From NCBI RefSeq assembly GCF_001514265.1, contig NZ_KQ948989.1, positions 1 through 64,000 on the forward strand: 64,000 bases of DNA, read 5' to 3'. This document shows positions 28,312 to 36,384 of this stretch, piece by piece; positions within the stretch are counted from its first letter, which is position 1; each line of letters starts with the position of its first letter. The notes beneath the pieces are model-generated. The model searched no databases and was not told the DNA's origin. It was given only the letters and a program-made list of their open reading frames with translations. Made by a program: the position numbers and the translations under genes. This DNA is from Streptomyces resistomycificus. Its GTDB lineage: Bacteria > Actinomycetota > Actinomycetes > Streptomycetales > Streptomycetaceae.

Positions 28312-28415
28312 GCGGTGCGTGAGGTGGGAGCTTGCGGTGCGTGAGGTGGGAACCGCGGTGCGTGAGGTGGGAACCGCGGTGCGTGAGGTAGGTGCTGCGT
28401 CGCGTGAGGCGGGAC
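28312..28415 (+). repeat. 21-bp tandem repeat, five units
   Basis: Units beginning gcggtgcgtgaggtggga occur at 28312, 28334, 28355, 28376 and 28397. Units 2 and 3 are identical and the last two are diverged. They lie just after the ligase stop and encode a V-R-E-V-G pattern in an alternative frame, which I do not consider a gene. Confidence 0.88.
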
Positions 28416-28482
28416 GGGCGATGTTCTGACGGAGAGCGGGGGACCGGCCGCCGCGGCGTCGGTGTGCGCACCGTGTCATGCG

Positions 28483-28605
28483 TGCGCCACCTGCCGCCCT
28501 GCGCCCCTTGTCTCCCTGCGCCCCTTGTCTCCCTGCGCCCCTGTCTCCGTGCGCCATCTGCCGCCCTGCGCCACCCGTCGCCGTGTGCCACCTGTCTGCG
28601 CCACC
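28483..28605 (+). repeat. Degenerate pyrimidine-rich repeat (ctgcgcccctgtctccc type)
   Basis: About seven variants of a 13-17-bp unit built from tgcgccc and ttgtctccc follow each other without a gap. The + strand is strongly C/T-biased. With the previous array it fills most of the 509-bp space between two co-directional genes. Confidence 0.8.
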
Positions 28606-28768
28606 GCCACCGCGATCACCTTCGTCGTCACCGAGTGGATCCGCACGGGGGTCGCTGCCGCCCGTCGCGCACTGATCAGGCAAGCTGTGACATCCCATGA
28701 CGGTGGTGCCCCTCCCCGTCGGACCCCGTGCCGAGACCCTGGCGGGGCGGCGGTGGGCATGAGGCGGG

Positions 28769-29590
28769 ATGACGCAACTGGAGGCAGGTGTGCAGGAGGA
28801 GACGGGATCGGTAGCCGATTCTTTTCCTCGGAAGCGGCCCTCGCGACGGGTTCTGCGGGACGAGACCCTGCTCGTCCTGGGGCTCTCGCTCGGCGCGAGT
28901 GGCGTGTCCGCCCTGATCAGCTTTGTCGGATCGGTCACCAAGCCGGGAGGTCTGAAGGACCAGGCAGCCACCCTCAACGCCTCGGCCGCGCCCGGCCGGC
29001 CCTGGCTCGATCTCGCCTGGCAGCTGTTCGGGATCACCTCGTCGCTGGTCCCCGTCCTGCTCGTCGCGCACTTTTTGCTGCGTGAGGGGGAGGGGCTGCG
29101 CACCCTCGGCTTCGACCGCACCCGGCCCTGGCCCGACCTCGGCCGAGGGGCCGCGATCGCGGCGGTCATCGGCAGTACCGGCATCGCCTTCTACCTGGCC
29201 GCGCGGGGCCTCGGCTTCAACCTCACGGTGGTGCCCGAGGCGCTGCCCGACGTGTGGTGGAAGTACCCCGTGCTGATCCTGTCCGCGATGCAGAACGCGA
29301 TCCTCGAAGAGGTCATCGTGGTGGGCTATCTGCTGCGTCGCCTGGGCCAGTTGGGCTGGACACCCGGCACTGCGCTGATCGCCAGTTCCGTACTGCGCGG
29401 CTCGTACCACCTCTACCAGGGCATCGGCGGCTTCGTCGGCAACATGGTCATGGGCGTGGTGTTCGTGTACCTCTACCGTCGCTGGGGACGCGTGGGCCCG
29501 CTGGTGGTGGCGCACTCCCTGCTCGACATCGGGGCGTTCGTGGGCTACGCGCTGCTCGCGGGCAAGGTCGGCTGGCTGCCCACCGCGTGA
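28769..29590 (+). CDS. CPBP-family intramembrane metalloprotease (Abi family)
   Basis: A 273-aa protein with about seven membrane helices. The three CPBP motifs are present: EEVIVVGYLLRR (glutamate pair, about 187-198), SSVLRGSYHLYQG (histidine) and VAHSLLDIG (HxxxD), near 250. Family members cleave membrane-embedded substrates or act in bacteriocin immunity, so the target here is unknown. gaggcggg precedes the ATG, and several downstream starts are possible because the first 30 residues are variable. It may be co-transcribed with the ligase gene. Confidence 0.88.
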   Translation: MTQLEAGVQEETGSVADSFPRKRPSRRVLRDETLLVLGLSLGASGVSALISFVGSVTKPGGLKDQAATLNASAAPGRPWLDLAWQLFGITSSLVPVLLVAHFLLREGEGLRTLGFDRTRPWPDLGRGAAIAAVIGSTGIAFYLAARGLGFNLTVVPEALPDVWWKYPVLILSAMQNAILEEVIVVGYLLRRLGQLGWTPGTALIASSVLRGSYHLYQGIGGFVGNMVMGVVFVYLYRRWGRVGPLVVAHSLLDIGAFVGYALLAGKVGWLPTA

Positions 29591-29600
29591 CACGCGTGGG

Positions 29601-29631
29601 AGGGGGCGTACGAGGATCTCGTACGCCCCCT
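29601..29631. terminator. Bidirectional terminator between CPBP and PhzF genes
   Basis: agggggcgtacgag and its exact complement (29618-29631) form a 14-bp stem around a 3-nt loop (gat) between convergent stops. Confidence 0.85.
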
Positions 29632-29638
29632 CGGCAGG

Positions 29639-30451
29639 TCACCGGACGAGCAGCTCGCCCTCGATCACCGTGACCGCGCGGCCGCTCAACAGGGTGCGCT
29701 CACCCCGCAGTTCCGTCCGGACGCGGCCGGAGCGGGGGGATGCCTGCAGGCCGGTGAGGTCAGGGCGGCCGAGGCGCTCGGACCAGTAGGGGGCTAGGGC
29801 GGTGTGCGCGCTGCCGGTGACCGGATCCTCGTCGATACCGACGCGCGGGAAGAAGCAGCGGGACACGAAGTCGTAGCCGCGCGTGGGATCCTCGGCTCGG
29901 GCGGTGGCGATGACGCCGCGCTCGGAATGGGCGACAAGGGCCTTGTGGTCCGGAGTCAGGGCGTGCACCGCCTTCTCGTCGGCGAGTTCCACGAGCAGGT
30001 CACCGATGTTCGGGCCGGTGTCGAAGGCGGCGAGCGGTGTGGCCCCGAGGGCCTCGGCGACCCCGTCCGGCAGCGCCACCGCCGTCAGCCGCGCGGTGGG
30101 GAAGTCCAGGGTGATGGAGCCGTCCTCGCGCGGCGTCGCGCTGAGCACGCCGCTGCGGGTGGCGAACCGGACCGGGCCCTCATGGGTACCCGTGCTGTGC
30201 AGGACGTGGGCCGTGGCGAGCGTGGCGTGGCCGCACAGGGCGACCTCGGTGGCCGGTGTGAACCAGCGCAGCGCCCAGTCCGCGTCGCCGCCCTCGGGCA
30301 GCGGATGGGCGAACGCCGTCTCGGCGTGGTTGACCTCCAGGGCGACGTTCTGAAGCCAGTCGTCGCCCGGGAAGGCGTCCAGCAGCAGGACTCCGGCCGG
30401 GTTGCCGGCGAAGGGGCGGTCGGTGAAGGCGTCGACGATTCGGATGCGCAT
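29639..30451 (-). CDS. PhzF-family isomerase/epimerase-like protein
   Basis: A 270-aa member of the diaminopimelate-epimerase-like PhzF family. Motifs are VDAFTDRPFAGNPAGV at the N-terminus, the catalytic glutamate in NHAETAF (about residue 44), FTPATEVALCGHAT and DEDPVTGSAHTALAPYW. PhzF proper isomerises a phenazine precursor. No phenazine genes are near, so this is a stand-alone homologue of unknown substrate. It is monocistronic and converges on the CPBP gene. Confidence 0.92.
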   Translation of the reverse strand: MRIRIVDAFTDRPFAGNPAGVLLLDAFPGDDWLQNVALEVNHAETAFAHPLPEGGDADWALRWFTPATEVALCGHATLATAHVLHSTGTHEGPVRFATRSGVLSATPREDGSITLDFPTARLTAVALPDGVAEALGATPLAAFDTGPNIGDLLVELADEKAVHALTPDHKALVAHSERGVIATARAEDPTRGYDFVSRCFFPRVGIDEDPVTGSAHTALAPYWSERLGRPDLTGLQASPRSGRVRTELRGERTLLSGRAVTVIEGELLVR

Positions 30452-30724
30452 GCCCCGACGCTAGGGGCTGCGCCGAGACGGGAACCAAGGCCAATTCCGG
30501 ATTGCTGGACCGAATCCCGGGCTGGTTGCCTGATGCGTGGGGGGTGCAGTGGCGCAGGGGTGCTTCGGCACCGCGGCCGGTCACCCGCTGTGCCTCTGCC
30601 CGCCGACATGGTGAAGGGTGGACGTCATGCTTGCCGATCATCAGGAATACGACGTGGTCGTGACGGCTGTGGCTCCGGTAGGGGCCGCCGTCCACGCGCC
30701 GGGCGGCGTCGATAGGGTGACGCC

Positions 30725-31225
30725 ATGCCGTATCCGCCGATGCCGCTCGAACTCGAAACCGTTCGGCTGACGCTGCGTCCGTGGACCGAGCCCGACGTCG
30801 ACGCCCATCGTGAGCTCGTCGCCGAACGAGGCGGGGGCAGGCCGTCGATCGAGCACAACCGGCAGATGATCGATGATCAGCGCGCCGCGTCGGCACGGAC
30901 AGGCATCGCCCTGCTGGCCGTCGTCCGCCGAGATGTGGGCGACTTCATCGGATACTGCGGGCTCACCGTCGGCCGGGCTTCTGTCGAAGAGCCCGAGATC
31001 GCGTACGAGTTGTTCCGACAGGTGCACGGACAGGGCTATGCAACCGAGGCGGCTTCCGCGGTGCTGAACGCCGCGGTCGCCACCGGACGCAAGCGGCTCT
31101 GGTCGACGGTGCGTCCCTGGAACGCGCCGTCATTTCGCGTTCTCGACAAGCTTGGGTTCCAGCGCGACCACGTATCGACGGATGACCGTGGCGACCTGGT
31201 ATGGCTCACCCGCTCTCTGTCGTAA
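30725..31225 (+). CDS. GNAT-family N-acetyltransferase (RimJ/RimL type)
   Basis: A 166-aa GNAT fold. ETVRLTLRPWTEPDVDAH opens beta 1, the acetyl-CoA loop is EIAYELFRQVHGQGYATEAA (about 92-111), and RPWNAPSFRVLDKLGFQRD closes it. This is the family acting on protein N-termini or small amines; the substrate is unknown. TAGGGT at 30713-30718 ends six bases before the ATG and no ribosome site is visible, so it is probably leaderless. Confidence 0.92.
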   Translation: MPYPPMPLELETVRLTLRPWTEPDVDAHRELVAERGGGRPSIEHNRQMIDDQRAASARTGIALLAVVRRDVGDFIGYCGLTVGRASVEEPEIAYELFRQVHGQGYATEAASAVLNAAVATGRKRLWSTVRPWNAPSFRVLDKLGFQRDHVSTDDRGDLVWLTRSLS

Positions 31226-31413
31226 GAGCGACGTCGCGGTCGGGATCGGTGCGGGATCGGCGACGGTAGTCGGGGTGATGACGGGCTCCGCCGCGTTTCG
31301 GCGTTCTGTCCCGTCTGGAAGGCCGGTGGGAGCGGCGACGCCCCCTCTCGCCGTCATCCCATGTCGCGTGACCGGGTTCGCTGTGACAGACGGCGAGTCT
31401 GGGGCCGGCGCGA

Positions 31414-32115
31414 TCAGAGAGAGTCCGTGGATGCGTCGTCGAGGGTTGACAGGTCGAAGCCGGCGTCGCTGAGGACCGCGGCGGCAACTCCGCGGCCGAC
31501 TTGAGCGAGGCCGATGAGGAGGTCGTCGCAGTCGATGTGCTCGGAGCCGTGCTGCTGGGATCGTGCCTCTGCGATGTCGATTGCCTTGCGGGAGTAGGGG
31601 GTCCAGGCGATCCGTTCGGCTGCTTGGGAGGCACCCATGCTCAGCCGGGTTCCGACGGACTGGTGGACTGTCTCTGGAGAGATGCCGGCGGCTTGAAGGA
31701 GTCGGGTGGCGCTGTTGCCTTCCGCGGTGAGCCCCCAGAGCAGGTGCTCGGTGCCGATGTAGTTGTTGCGGTGTTGCACCGCTGCCCGCTTGACGTGGGC
31801 CATCGCTTCGCGGAGGTCGTCGGTCATCGCCTCAGGGCTGTAGCGCTTGTGCGGGGCGTGGAAGCGCTGTTGGACCGCTTGCCGGGTCACTCCCAGGGCG
31901 GCGCCGATGTCCGTCCAGGAGGAGCCGTGCATTCGGCAGTGTTCGACGTAGTCCTCGACCAAGTCGTCTGCCAGGACCTGTAGCTGGTCTGCGAGGCGTG
32001 CGGCGACGGTCAACAGGGCGAGCCAGTCGGGCTGTTCTTGCCTGCCGGGGCGGTGTGCGGTGTCGCATCTCTTGTCGACTTCCGCGATGAGATCGTCCAG
32101 GTCTGGAAGAGTCAT
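31414..32115 (-). CDS. ClpC N-domain-like protein with HTH
   Basis: A 233-aa protein. Residues about 1-85 include an HTH-like segment, SSWTDIGAALGVTRQAVQQRF. Residues about 100-225 are two repeats of the double-Clp-N type (NNYIGTEHLLWGLTAEGNSA and SEHIDCDDLLIGLAQVGRGV). There is no AAA+ ATPase. It may be an adaptor or regulator tuned to Clp substrates. The ATG at 32115 directly abuts a 47-bp palindrome and has no Shine-Dalgarno. A perfect TTGACA lies inside the palindrome, so transcription is likely leaderless and self-controlled. Confidence 0.82.
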   Translation of the reverse strand: MTLPDLDDLIAEVDKRCDTAHRPGRQEQPDWLALLTVAARLADQLQVLADDLVEDYVEHCRMHGSSWTDIGAALGVTRQAVQQRFHAPHKRYSPEAMTDDLREAMAHVKRAAVQHRNNYIGTEHLLWGLTAEGNSATRLLQAAGISPETVHQSVGTRLSMGASQAAERIAWTPYSRKAIDIAEARSQQHGSEHIDCDDLLIGLAQVGRGVAAAVLSDAGFDLSTLDDASTDSL

Positions 32116-32116
32116 G

Positions 32117-32163
32117 AGGCAAGTACGCCTTGACAATTTGGAATTGTCAAGGCGTACTTGCCT
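32117..32163. promoter_or_regulatory. 47-bp near-perfect palindrome at the start of the ClpC-N/HTH gene
   Basis: Perfect 22-bp arms (32117-32138 and 32142-32163) surround three bases (tgg). The inner half, cttgacaatt and its complement, carries TTGACA on both strands. The palindrome begins one base from the start codon of the minus-strand gene. It is either a large operator or an RNA hairpin spanning the promoter. Confidence 0.9.
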
Positions 32164-32248
32164 TCTTGTCTTGTCGGTAGCTGCTTGAACCGGCAGGCTT
32201 GGGTACCTGGAGATCACGTGGGCTGCCCGGACGCCTGCAGGTGGGCCA

Positions 32249-32974
32249 TCAGCACCGGCAGTAGGGGTAGATCGGGCTCCACCGTGTTTCGGCGTCGGCT
32301 TCACCGGGCTGGCGCGGGGCGGGATGGTTTCGCGGGGGAATGCGGGCTGTGACCTGCTCGATGAGCCAGGTGACGTGGCCGGTGGCGACGGCGCGACGTT
32401 CCCACTCCCGGCCTGCGAGAAGTCCGGTGAGAGCCACGACTTGAGAGTGAAAGACCATGGTGAGCGTCAGGTCGTGGGAGGGGGGTTTCCCGGTGCCGTC
32501 GGTGAGGATGCGGCGTGCAGCGTCGGGCAGCAACTGGTCGGCCGGAAGGTGGTTGACGGCGGCGAGCCTGTGGAGGAAGGAGTCCGGCTCGATCCGTTCG
32601 TCCGCACGGACATCGACGACCACGGCGGAGCCGTCCGCGCGGCGCACGAAGTAGTCCGGGGCGTGCCGGCCCTCCCGCTCACCGTCGTGCCAGTGCAGCC
32701 AGAACGGCTGCGAGCCGATCCCCACCACGTTCGGATCGAAGTCCATCAGCAGCAGTCGGTCCCGCTCCAGCCACGACTCGAAGCCGACGTGCCGCCCGAT
32801 CGTCGCCGCCCAGTGCCAGCCCGGGAAATGACGCTCACCGCGCGACCAGCGGAACCTACGTACCGGATCGACATCCTCGAACCGGCCCGTCACAGAGTCC
32901 CGCAGCGGACGCCGTCGGCGTCCGTGCGCTACGTCCACGTACGACAACTCGATGCACGGCCCCGCCTGATCCAC
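32249..32974 (-). CDS. Orphan TnsA-like endonuclease-domain protein
   Basis: A 241-aa protein. Residues about 10-125 match the TnsA-like domain familiar from Streptomyces: FPGWHWAATIGRHVGFESWL, MDFDPNVVGIGSQPFWL, HAPDYFVRRADGS, VVVDVRADERI. The restriction-like catalytic residues E (FES), D (PDY) and the V-D-V-R position are visible; a lysine normally follows and here it is R. The usual C-terminal stretch is replaced by an unrelated 115 residues ending in IYPYCRC. No TnsB, TnsC or transposon ends are seen. GTG start, weak ribosome site. Confidence 0.75.
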   Translation of the reverse strand: MDQAGPCIELSYVDVAHGRRRRPLRDSVTGRFEDVDPVRRFRWSRGERHFPGWHWAATIGRHVGFESWLERDRLLLMDFDPNVVGIGSQPFWLHWHDGEREGRHAPDYFVRRADGSAVVVDVRADERIEPDSFLHRLAAVNHLPADQLLPDAARRILTDGTGKPPSHDLTLTMVFHSQVVALTGLLAGREWERRAVATGHVTWLIEQVTARIPPRNHPAPRQPGEADAETRWSPIYPYCRC

Positions 32975-33135
32975 CCCAGCCGGTACAGCCAGCCAGCACC
33001 CCCAGCGCCCTCAACCGCGCGACAGGCTCGCTGAGACGGAAGCCCGAACGACTCGGTTCGTTGAGAAAACGACTCGATTGAGTGAGACGGGACAACGATT
33101 CGGCTGTCGCCCGGGCCTTGTCATGCGAACTGTTC

Positions 33136-33169
33136 CGATATATCGTTGACGCATCGCGACAGATCAACG
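33136..33169. promoter_or_regulatory. PadR operator region
   Basis: cgatatatcg (33136-33145) is a perfect palindrome. cgttga (33144-33149) and tcaacg (33164-33169) form flanking arms. It lies just upstream of the PadR start, consistent with autorepression. A similar gatata-cgtt sequence is found at 18375. Confidence 0.55.
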
Positions 33170-33188
33170 ATGGAATGGAGTGATGACA

Positions 33189-33818
33189 ATGCGTTCCCAT
33201 GGATTCGAACGAGGACATGGTGGTGCCGGTCGACACGGAGGCCGAGGCGGGTTCGAGGGGCGGCGTGGTGCCTTCGGGCCCTTCGGGCCGGGTGGTCCCG
33301 GCGGCGGTCCCGGCTTCGGTGGACCCGGCTTCGGGCCCGGGCCCTGGGGGCCCCGGGGTCGAGGCGGACCGCGGGGGAGGGCGCGGCGCGGTGACGTGCG
33401 CGCGTCGATCCTGGCTCTGCTGAAAGACCGGCCCATGCACGGGTACGAGATGATCCAGGAGATCGCCGAGCGCAGTGGCGGGGCGTGGAAGCCCAGCCCC
33501 GGCTCGGTGTACCCGACCCTCCAGATGCTGGAGGACGAGGGGCTGATCACCAGTGCGTCCGAGGGCGGCAAGAAGCTGTTCTCGCTCACCGACGCGGGCC
33601 GCACCGCGGCCGAGGAGGGCCCCGAAGCGCCTTGGGAGGAAGCCTCCCGCGGTGTCGACTGGGAGGCACTCGGTGAGATCCGTCAGGCCGGCTTCGGTCT
33701 GATGGAGGCCTTCGGGCAGGTATGGAAGACCGGCAGCAAGGAGCAGCGTGAGAAGGCGGTCGCCGTCATCAACGACGCCCGCAAGCGGCTGTACCTGATC
33801 CTCGCCGATGAGGACTGA
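33189..33818 (+). CDS. PadR-family transcriptional regulator
   Basis: A 209-aa regulator. The first about 65 residues are a glycine/arginine/proline low-complexity arm (GFERGHGG through PRGRARRG). A PadR winged HTH follows (VRASILALLKDRPMHGYEMI, GSVYPTLQMLEDEGLITS) and then a dimerising helix (RKRLYLILADE). ATG at 33189 is favoured by ggag eight bases upstream; in-frame GTG 33180 and ATG 33183 are alternatives. The glycine-rich arm before the HTH is common in Streptomyces PadR proteins. Effector and targets are unknown. Confidence 0.9.
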   Translation: MRSHGFERGHGGAGRHGGRGGFEGRRGAFGPFGPGGPGGGPGFGGPGFGPGPWGPRGRGGPRGRARRGDVRASILALLKDRPMHGYEMIQEIAERSGGAWKPSPGSVYPTLQMLEDEGLITSASEGGKKLFSLTDAGRTAAEEGPEAPWEEASRGVDWEALGEIRQAGFGLMEAFGQVWKTGSKEQREKAVAVINDARKRLYLILADED

Positions 33819-33834
33819 CGGCCGTACGGCGGTT

Positions 33835-33870
33835 AAGGGGCGCCCTGTGGAGTGATCCGCGGGGCGCCTT
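33835..33870. terminator. Hairpin between padR and the SRPBCC gene
   Basis: aagg..cgccc pairs with ggggcg..cctt, with a two-base bulge, between convergent genes. The fold is imperfect, so confidence is modest. Confidence 0.45.
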
Positions 33871-33892
33871 CGCGTTGCCGGTCCCGCGGCGG

Positions 33893-34321
33893 TCAGCCCA
33901 CCAGTCGGGCCAGTTTGCGCAGCGACTCGTTCAGCGCGGCAGTCGCCGAGTCCCTGAGCTTGCCCGCCATCAGTGAGACGGCGGCACCGGTGAACTCACC
34001 GTCGATACGGACCGTCGTGGCGTCGCCGTCCGGCGTGAGGGTGTAGCGCGTGGCGACGGTCACGGCCATCGGGCCCTTGCCGCGGATCGCGAGCACCCGG
34101 GCCGGCTCCAGTTTCTCGATGGTCCACTCGACCTCGGCCGGGAACCCCATGAGCTTCATGTTCTCCTGGAAGGTCCCGCCCACGGCGAACGTCTCCGGGC
34201 CGCCCTTGGGGAAGCTGGTATGGGTCGCGTTCCACTCGCCGTACCCGGACCAGTCGGTCAGCCGGGCCCAGACCTTCTCCGCGGGTGCCTCGACGCGTTC
34301 CTCCGCGCTGACTTCGGCCAT
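33893..34321 (-). CDS. SRPBCC (START-like) family protein
   Basis: A 142-aa helix-grip protein of the polyketide cyclase/dehydrase superfamily. It opens VSAEERVEAPAEKVWARLTD, with VEWTIEKLEPARVLAIRGKG in the middle and a long C-terminal helix (LRDSATAALNESLRKLARLV). Such proteins bind hydrophobic ligands; many actinobacterial copies are of unknown role. A gagg lies about eight bases before the ATG. Upstream, an imperfect repeat ctgat-gaacc-gtcag may be an operator. Confidence 0.88.
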   Translation of the reverse strand: MAEVSAEERVEAPAEKVWARLTDWSGYGEWNATHTSFPKGGPETFAVGGTFQENMKLMGFPAEVEWTIEKLEPARVLAIRGKGPMAVTVATRYTLTPDGDATTVRIDGEFTGAAVSLMAGKLRDSATAALNESLRKLARLVG

Positions 34322-34716
34322 GCGACCACCTCTTCGTGTCGGGCTACGGTGTCGCGGAAAGTAGTCGCAGGGTCCCGAACATTCAATACTGATGAACCGT
34401 CAGGAATTGGCGGGGGTGCGGCAGGGAAGTGGCAGCGCGGCCTCGGGCGCGGACATCCGGATCGGATACCGCCCGCCGTCGACGGCAGGCGGAGCCACCG
34501 GCCAGGACCTGCCCTCCGGGTCCGTGTGGGACGAGCGCCGGGGCGTCCCGGTCGCGTGCGGGGCGCACGGCAAGGAGACGCGCCCCTCCTGGGGCGAAAG
34601 GGCGTGATCTCATCCGTAGGGAGGAGATTTCGATACGACGGGTCCGCTTCCCGTGGGACGCGGAAATGCTTCCTCTCGCGGATGACTCGGGTGGGCGGGA
34701 CTGATGGGGTAGGGGA
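34322..34716. other. Divergent intergenic region before the 179-aa ClpC-N-like gene
   Basis: The left end carries the imperfect inverted repeat ctgatgaaccgtcag near 34387-34401. The rest contains only short frames of biased composition without ribosome sites. I see no gene. Confidence 0.5.
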
Positions 34717-35256
34717 GTGCAACCCCGTATCCCCCGGCAGTCGGCCCACGAGCCCGGCGGCCGGCCCCTGGTCCCCACCGACGACGATGCCACGCTCAGT
34801 GCCGAGCTCGCAGCGGTGGTCACCGGTGCCCGTCGGCGCGCGGTCCGGGGCGGGGATCGGCAGATCGACACGGCCCACCTGCTGCACTCGCTCCTCGAGG
34901 GCGACCCCGAGGTGCGGGACGTGTTCGACGCCGAACCGCAGTTCTCCCGCCTGCTCGGCTACCTCGTGCAGCGCAGCATCGGCTATGGGCTGCGCTGGCA
35001 GGGCACCGTCGAGGACTCCGGCGTCGTACCGGTCGTGACCGAGGCCGAGGGGTTCTCGCCACTGGCCGCCGGGGCGATGGAGTACGCCCGCGCGCGGGCC
35101 GCTGGGCGCGGGGGCGGCCCCGCCCGTGGCATCGACCTGCTCTCGGCGGTCGTCGTCGACCCGCAGGCCCGGGCCGTCGAGGTGCTCGCGCGGGCCGGCA
35201 TCGACGCGGGCGAGGTGTTCGCACGGATCGAGCGGCGTCTGCAGGGGAGCCGATAG
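34717..35256 (+). CDS. ClpC N-domain-like protein (second copy)
   Basis: A 179-aa protein with two Clp-N-type repeats: IDTAHLLHSLLEGDPEVRDV at about 51-70 and ARGIDLLSAVVVDPQARAVE at about 137-156. It has no ATPase and no HTH. It probably binds Clp-type clients or partners; no function is established. The GTG follows a G-rich stretch. It is distinct in sequence from the 31414 protein, though both lie within 4 kb. Confidence 0.8.
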   Translation: MQPRIPRQSAHEPGGRPLVPTDDDATLSAELAAVVTGARRRAVRGGDRQIDTAHLLHSLLEGDPEVRDVFDAEPQFSRLLGYLVQRSIGYGLRWQGTVEDSGVVPVVTEAEGFSPLAAGAMEYARARAAGRGGGPARGIDLLSAVVVDPQARAVEVLARAGIDAGEVFARIERRLQGSR

Positions 35257-35375
35257 CCGAAGCCTCGAGGCCGGGACCGGCGGTGGGGTGTACGGCGGGT
35301 GGGGCATGCGGTCCATTCGCTGAGACAGGTGTCAACGGGGGTGACGCTCATGTCATCGCCTGTCATCATGTGCCG

Positions 35376-36374
35376 GTGCATACGTCTCAGAGCAGCCAGG
35401 GCAACCGCGGAAGGGGTGTCGGGCTCGGTCTCGCGCTCGCGTCCGCGCTCGCCTTCGGCGGATCCGGAGTCGCGGCCAAGCCGCTGATCGAAGCGGGCCT
35501 CGACCCGCTCCACGTGGTGTGGCTGAGGGTGGCGGGCGCGGCCCTGGTGATGCTGCCGGTCGCCGTGCGCCACCGCGCGCTGCTGCGTCGGCGCCCCGCA
35601 CTGCTCGCCGGGTTCGGGCTGCTGGCCGTGGCGGGCGTCCAGGCCTGCTACTTCGCCGCGATCTCCCGGATACCCGTCGGGGTCGCGCTGCTCGTCGAGT
35701 ACCTCGCGCCCGCCCTCGTGCTCGGCTGGGTGCGGTTCGTGCAGCGGCGCCCGGTCACGCGTGCCGCCGCGCTCGGCGTGGTCCTCGCGGTCGGCGGCCT
35801 CGCCTGCGTCGTCGAGGTGTGGTCGGGTCTGAGCTTCGACGCCCTCGGTCTGCTCCTCGCGCTCGGCGCCGCCTGCTGCCAGGTCGGCTACTTCGTCCTG
35901 TCCGACCAGGGCAGCGACTCCGGTGACCAGGCCCCCGACCCGCTCGGGGTCATCGCGTACGGCCTCCTCGTCGGCACCGCCGTGCTGACTGTCGTCGCGC
36001 GCCCCTGGACCATGGACTGGTCCCTGCTCGCCCACCGCGCGGACATGGACGGCACGCCGGTAGCCGCCGGTCTGCTGCTCGCCTGGATCGTGCTCGTCGC
36101 CACGGTCCTCGCCTACGTCACCGGGGTGGTCTCGGTGCGCCGGCTCTCCCCGCAGGTCGCCGGTGTCGTGGCCTGCCTCGAGGCGGTCATCGCCACCGTC
36201 CTGGCCTGGGTGCTGCTCGGTGAGCACCTCTCGGCACCGCAGATCATCGGTGGCGCGGTCGTCCTGGTCGGTGCGTTCATCGCGCAGTCCTCGGCGCCCG
36301 CCAAGGGTTCCGTCGAGCCGGTGGCGAGCGGCGGCACGGAAAGGGAGTTGTCCGCTCGCGGAACCGGCACCTAG
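35376..36374 (+). CDS. EamA-family drug/metabolite exporter (first)
   Basis: A 332-aa ten-helix transporter with two EamA repeats. Landmarks are ASALAFGGSGVAAKPLI (helix 1), RIPVGVALLVEYLAPALVLG and SPQVAGVVACLEAVIATVLA. Likely an exporter of a small metabolite; substrate unknown. The GTG at 35376 gives the usual short N-terminus; GTG codons at 35370 and 35418 are possible and no ribosome site decides. The gene's last codons contain the promoter of the following leader ORF. Confidence 0.87.
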   Translation: MHTSQSSQGNRGRGVGLGLALASALAFGGSGVAAKPLIEAGLDPLHVVWLRVAGAALVMLPVAVRHRALLRRRPALLAGFGLLAVAGVQACYFAAISRIPVGVALLVEYLAPALVLGWVRFVQRRPVTRAAALGVVLAVGGLACVVEVWSGLSFDALGLLLALGAACCQVGYFVLSDQGSDSGDQAPDPLGVIAYGLLVGTAVLTVVARPWTMDWSLLAHRADMDGTPVAAGLLLAWIVLVATVLAYVTGVVSVRRLSPQVAGVVACLEAVIATVLAWVLLGEHLSAPQIIGGAVVLVGAFIAQSSAPAKGSVEPVASGGTERELSARGTGT

Positions 36375-36377
36375 GGT
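36348..36377 (+). promoter_or_regulatory. Promoter inside the end of the first EamA gene
   Basis: TTGTCC (36348-36353), 18 bases, TAGGGT (36372-36377). The predicted start of transcription is at 36384-36385, the A of a short ORF's ATG. A ggcacc-tag-ggtgcc hairpin overlaps the -10. Confidence 0.65.
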
Positions 36378-36384
36378 GCCGATC

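Noticed and set aside
28181..28605. Repeat arrays considered as a CRISPR or coding repeat protein
   Set aside because: Units are contiguous with no spacers, and the frames through them lack ribosome sites and conserved start; treated as tandem repeats only.
30627..30770. Possible 47-codon ORF before the GNAT gene
   Set aside because: Good codon pattern at first but the end runs into the GNAT gene out of frame and no ribosome site is present.
32117..32974. Palindrome plus TnsA-like gene as a transposon end and transposase
   Set aside because: No second inverted repeat, target duplication or TnsB/TnsC is visible; the palindrome touches another gene's start codon and looks regulatory.
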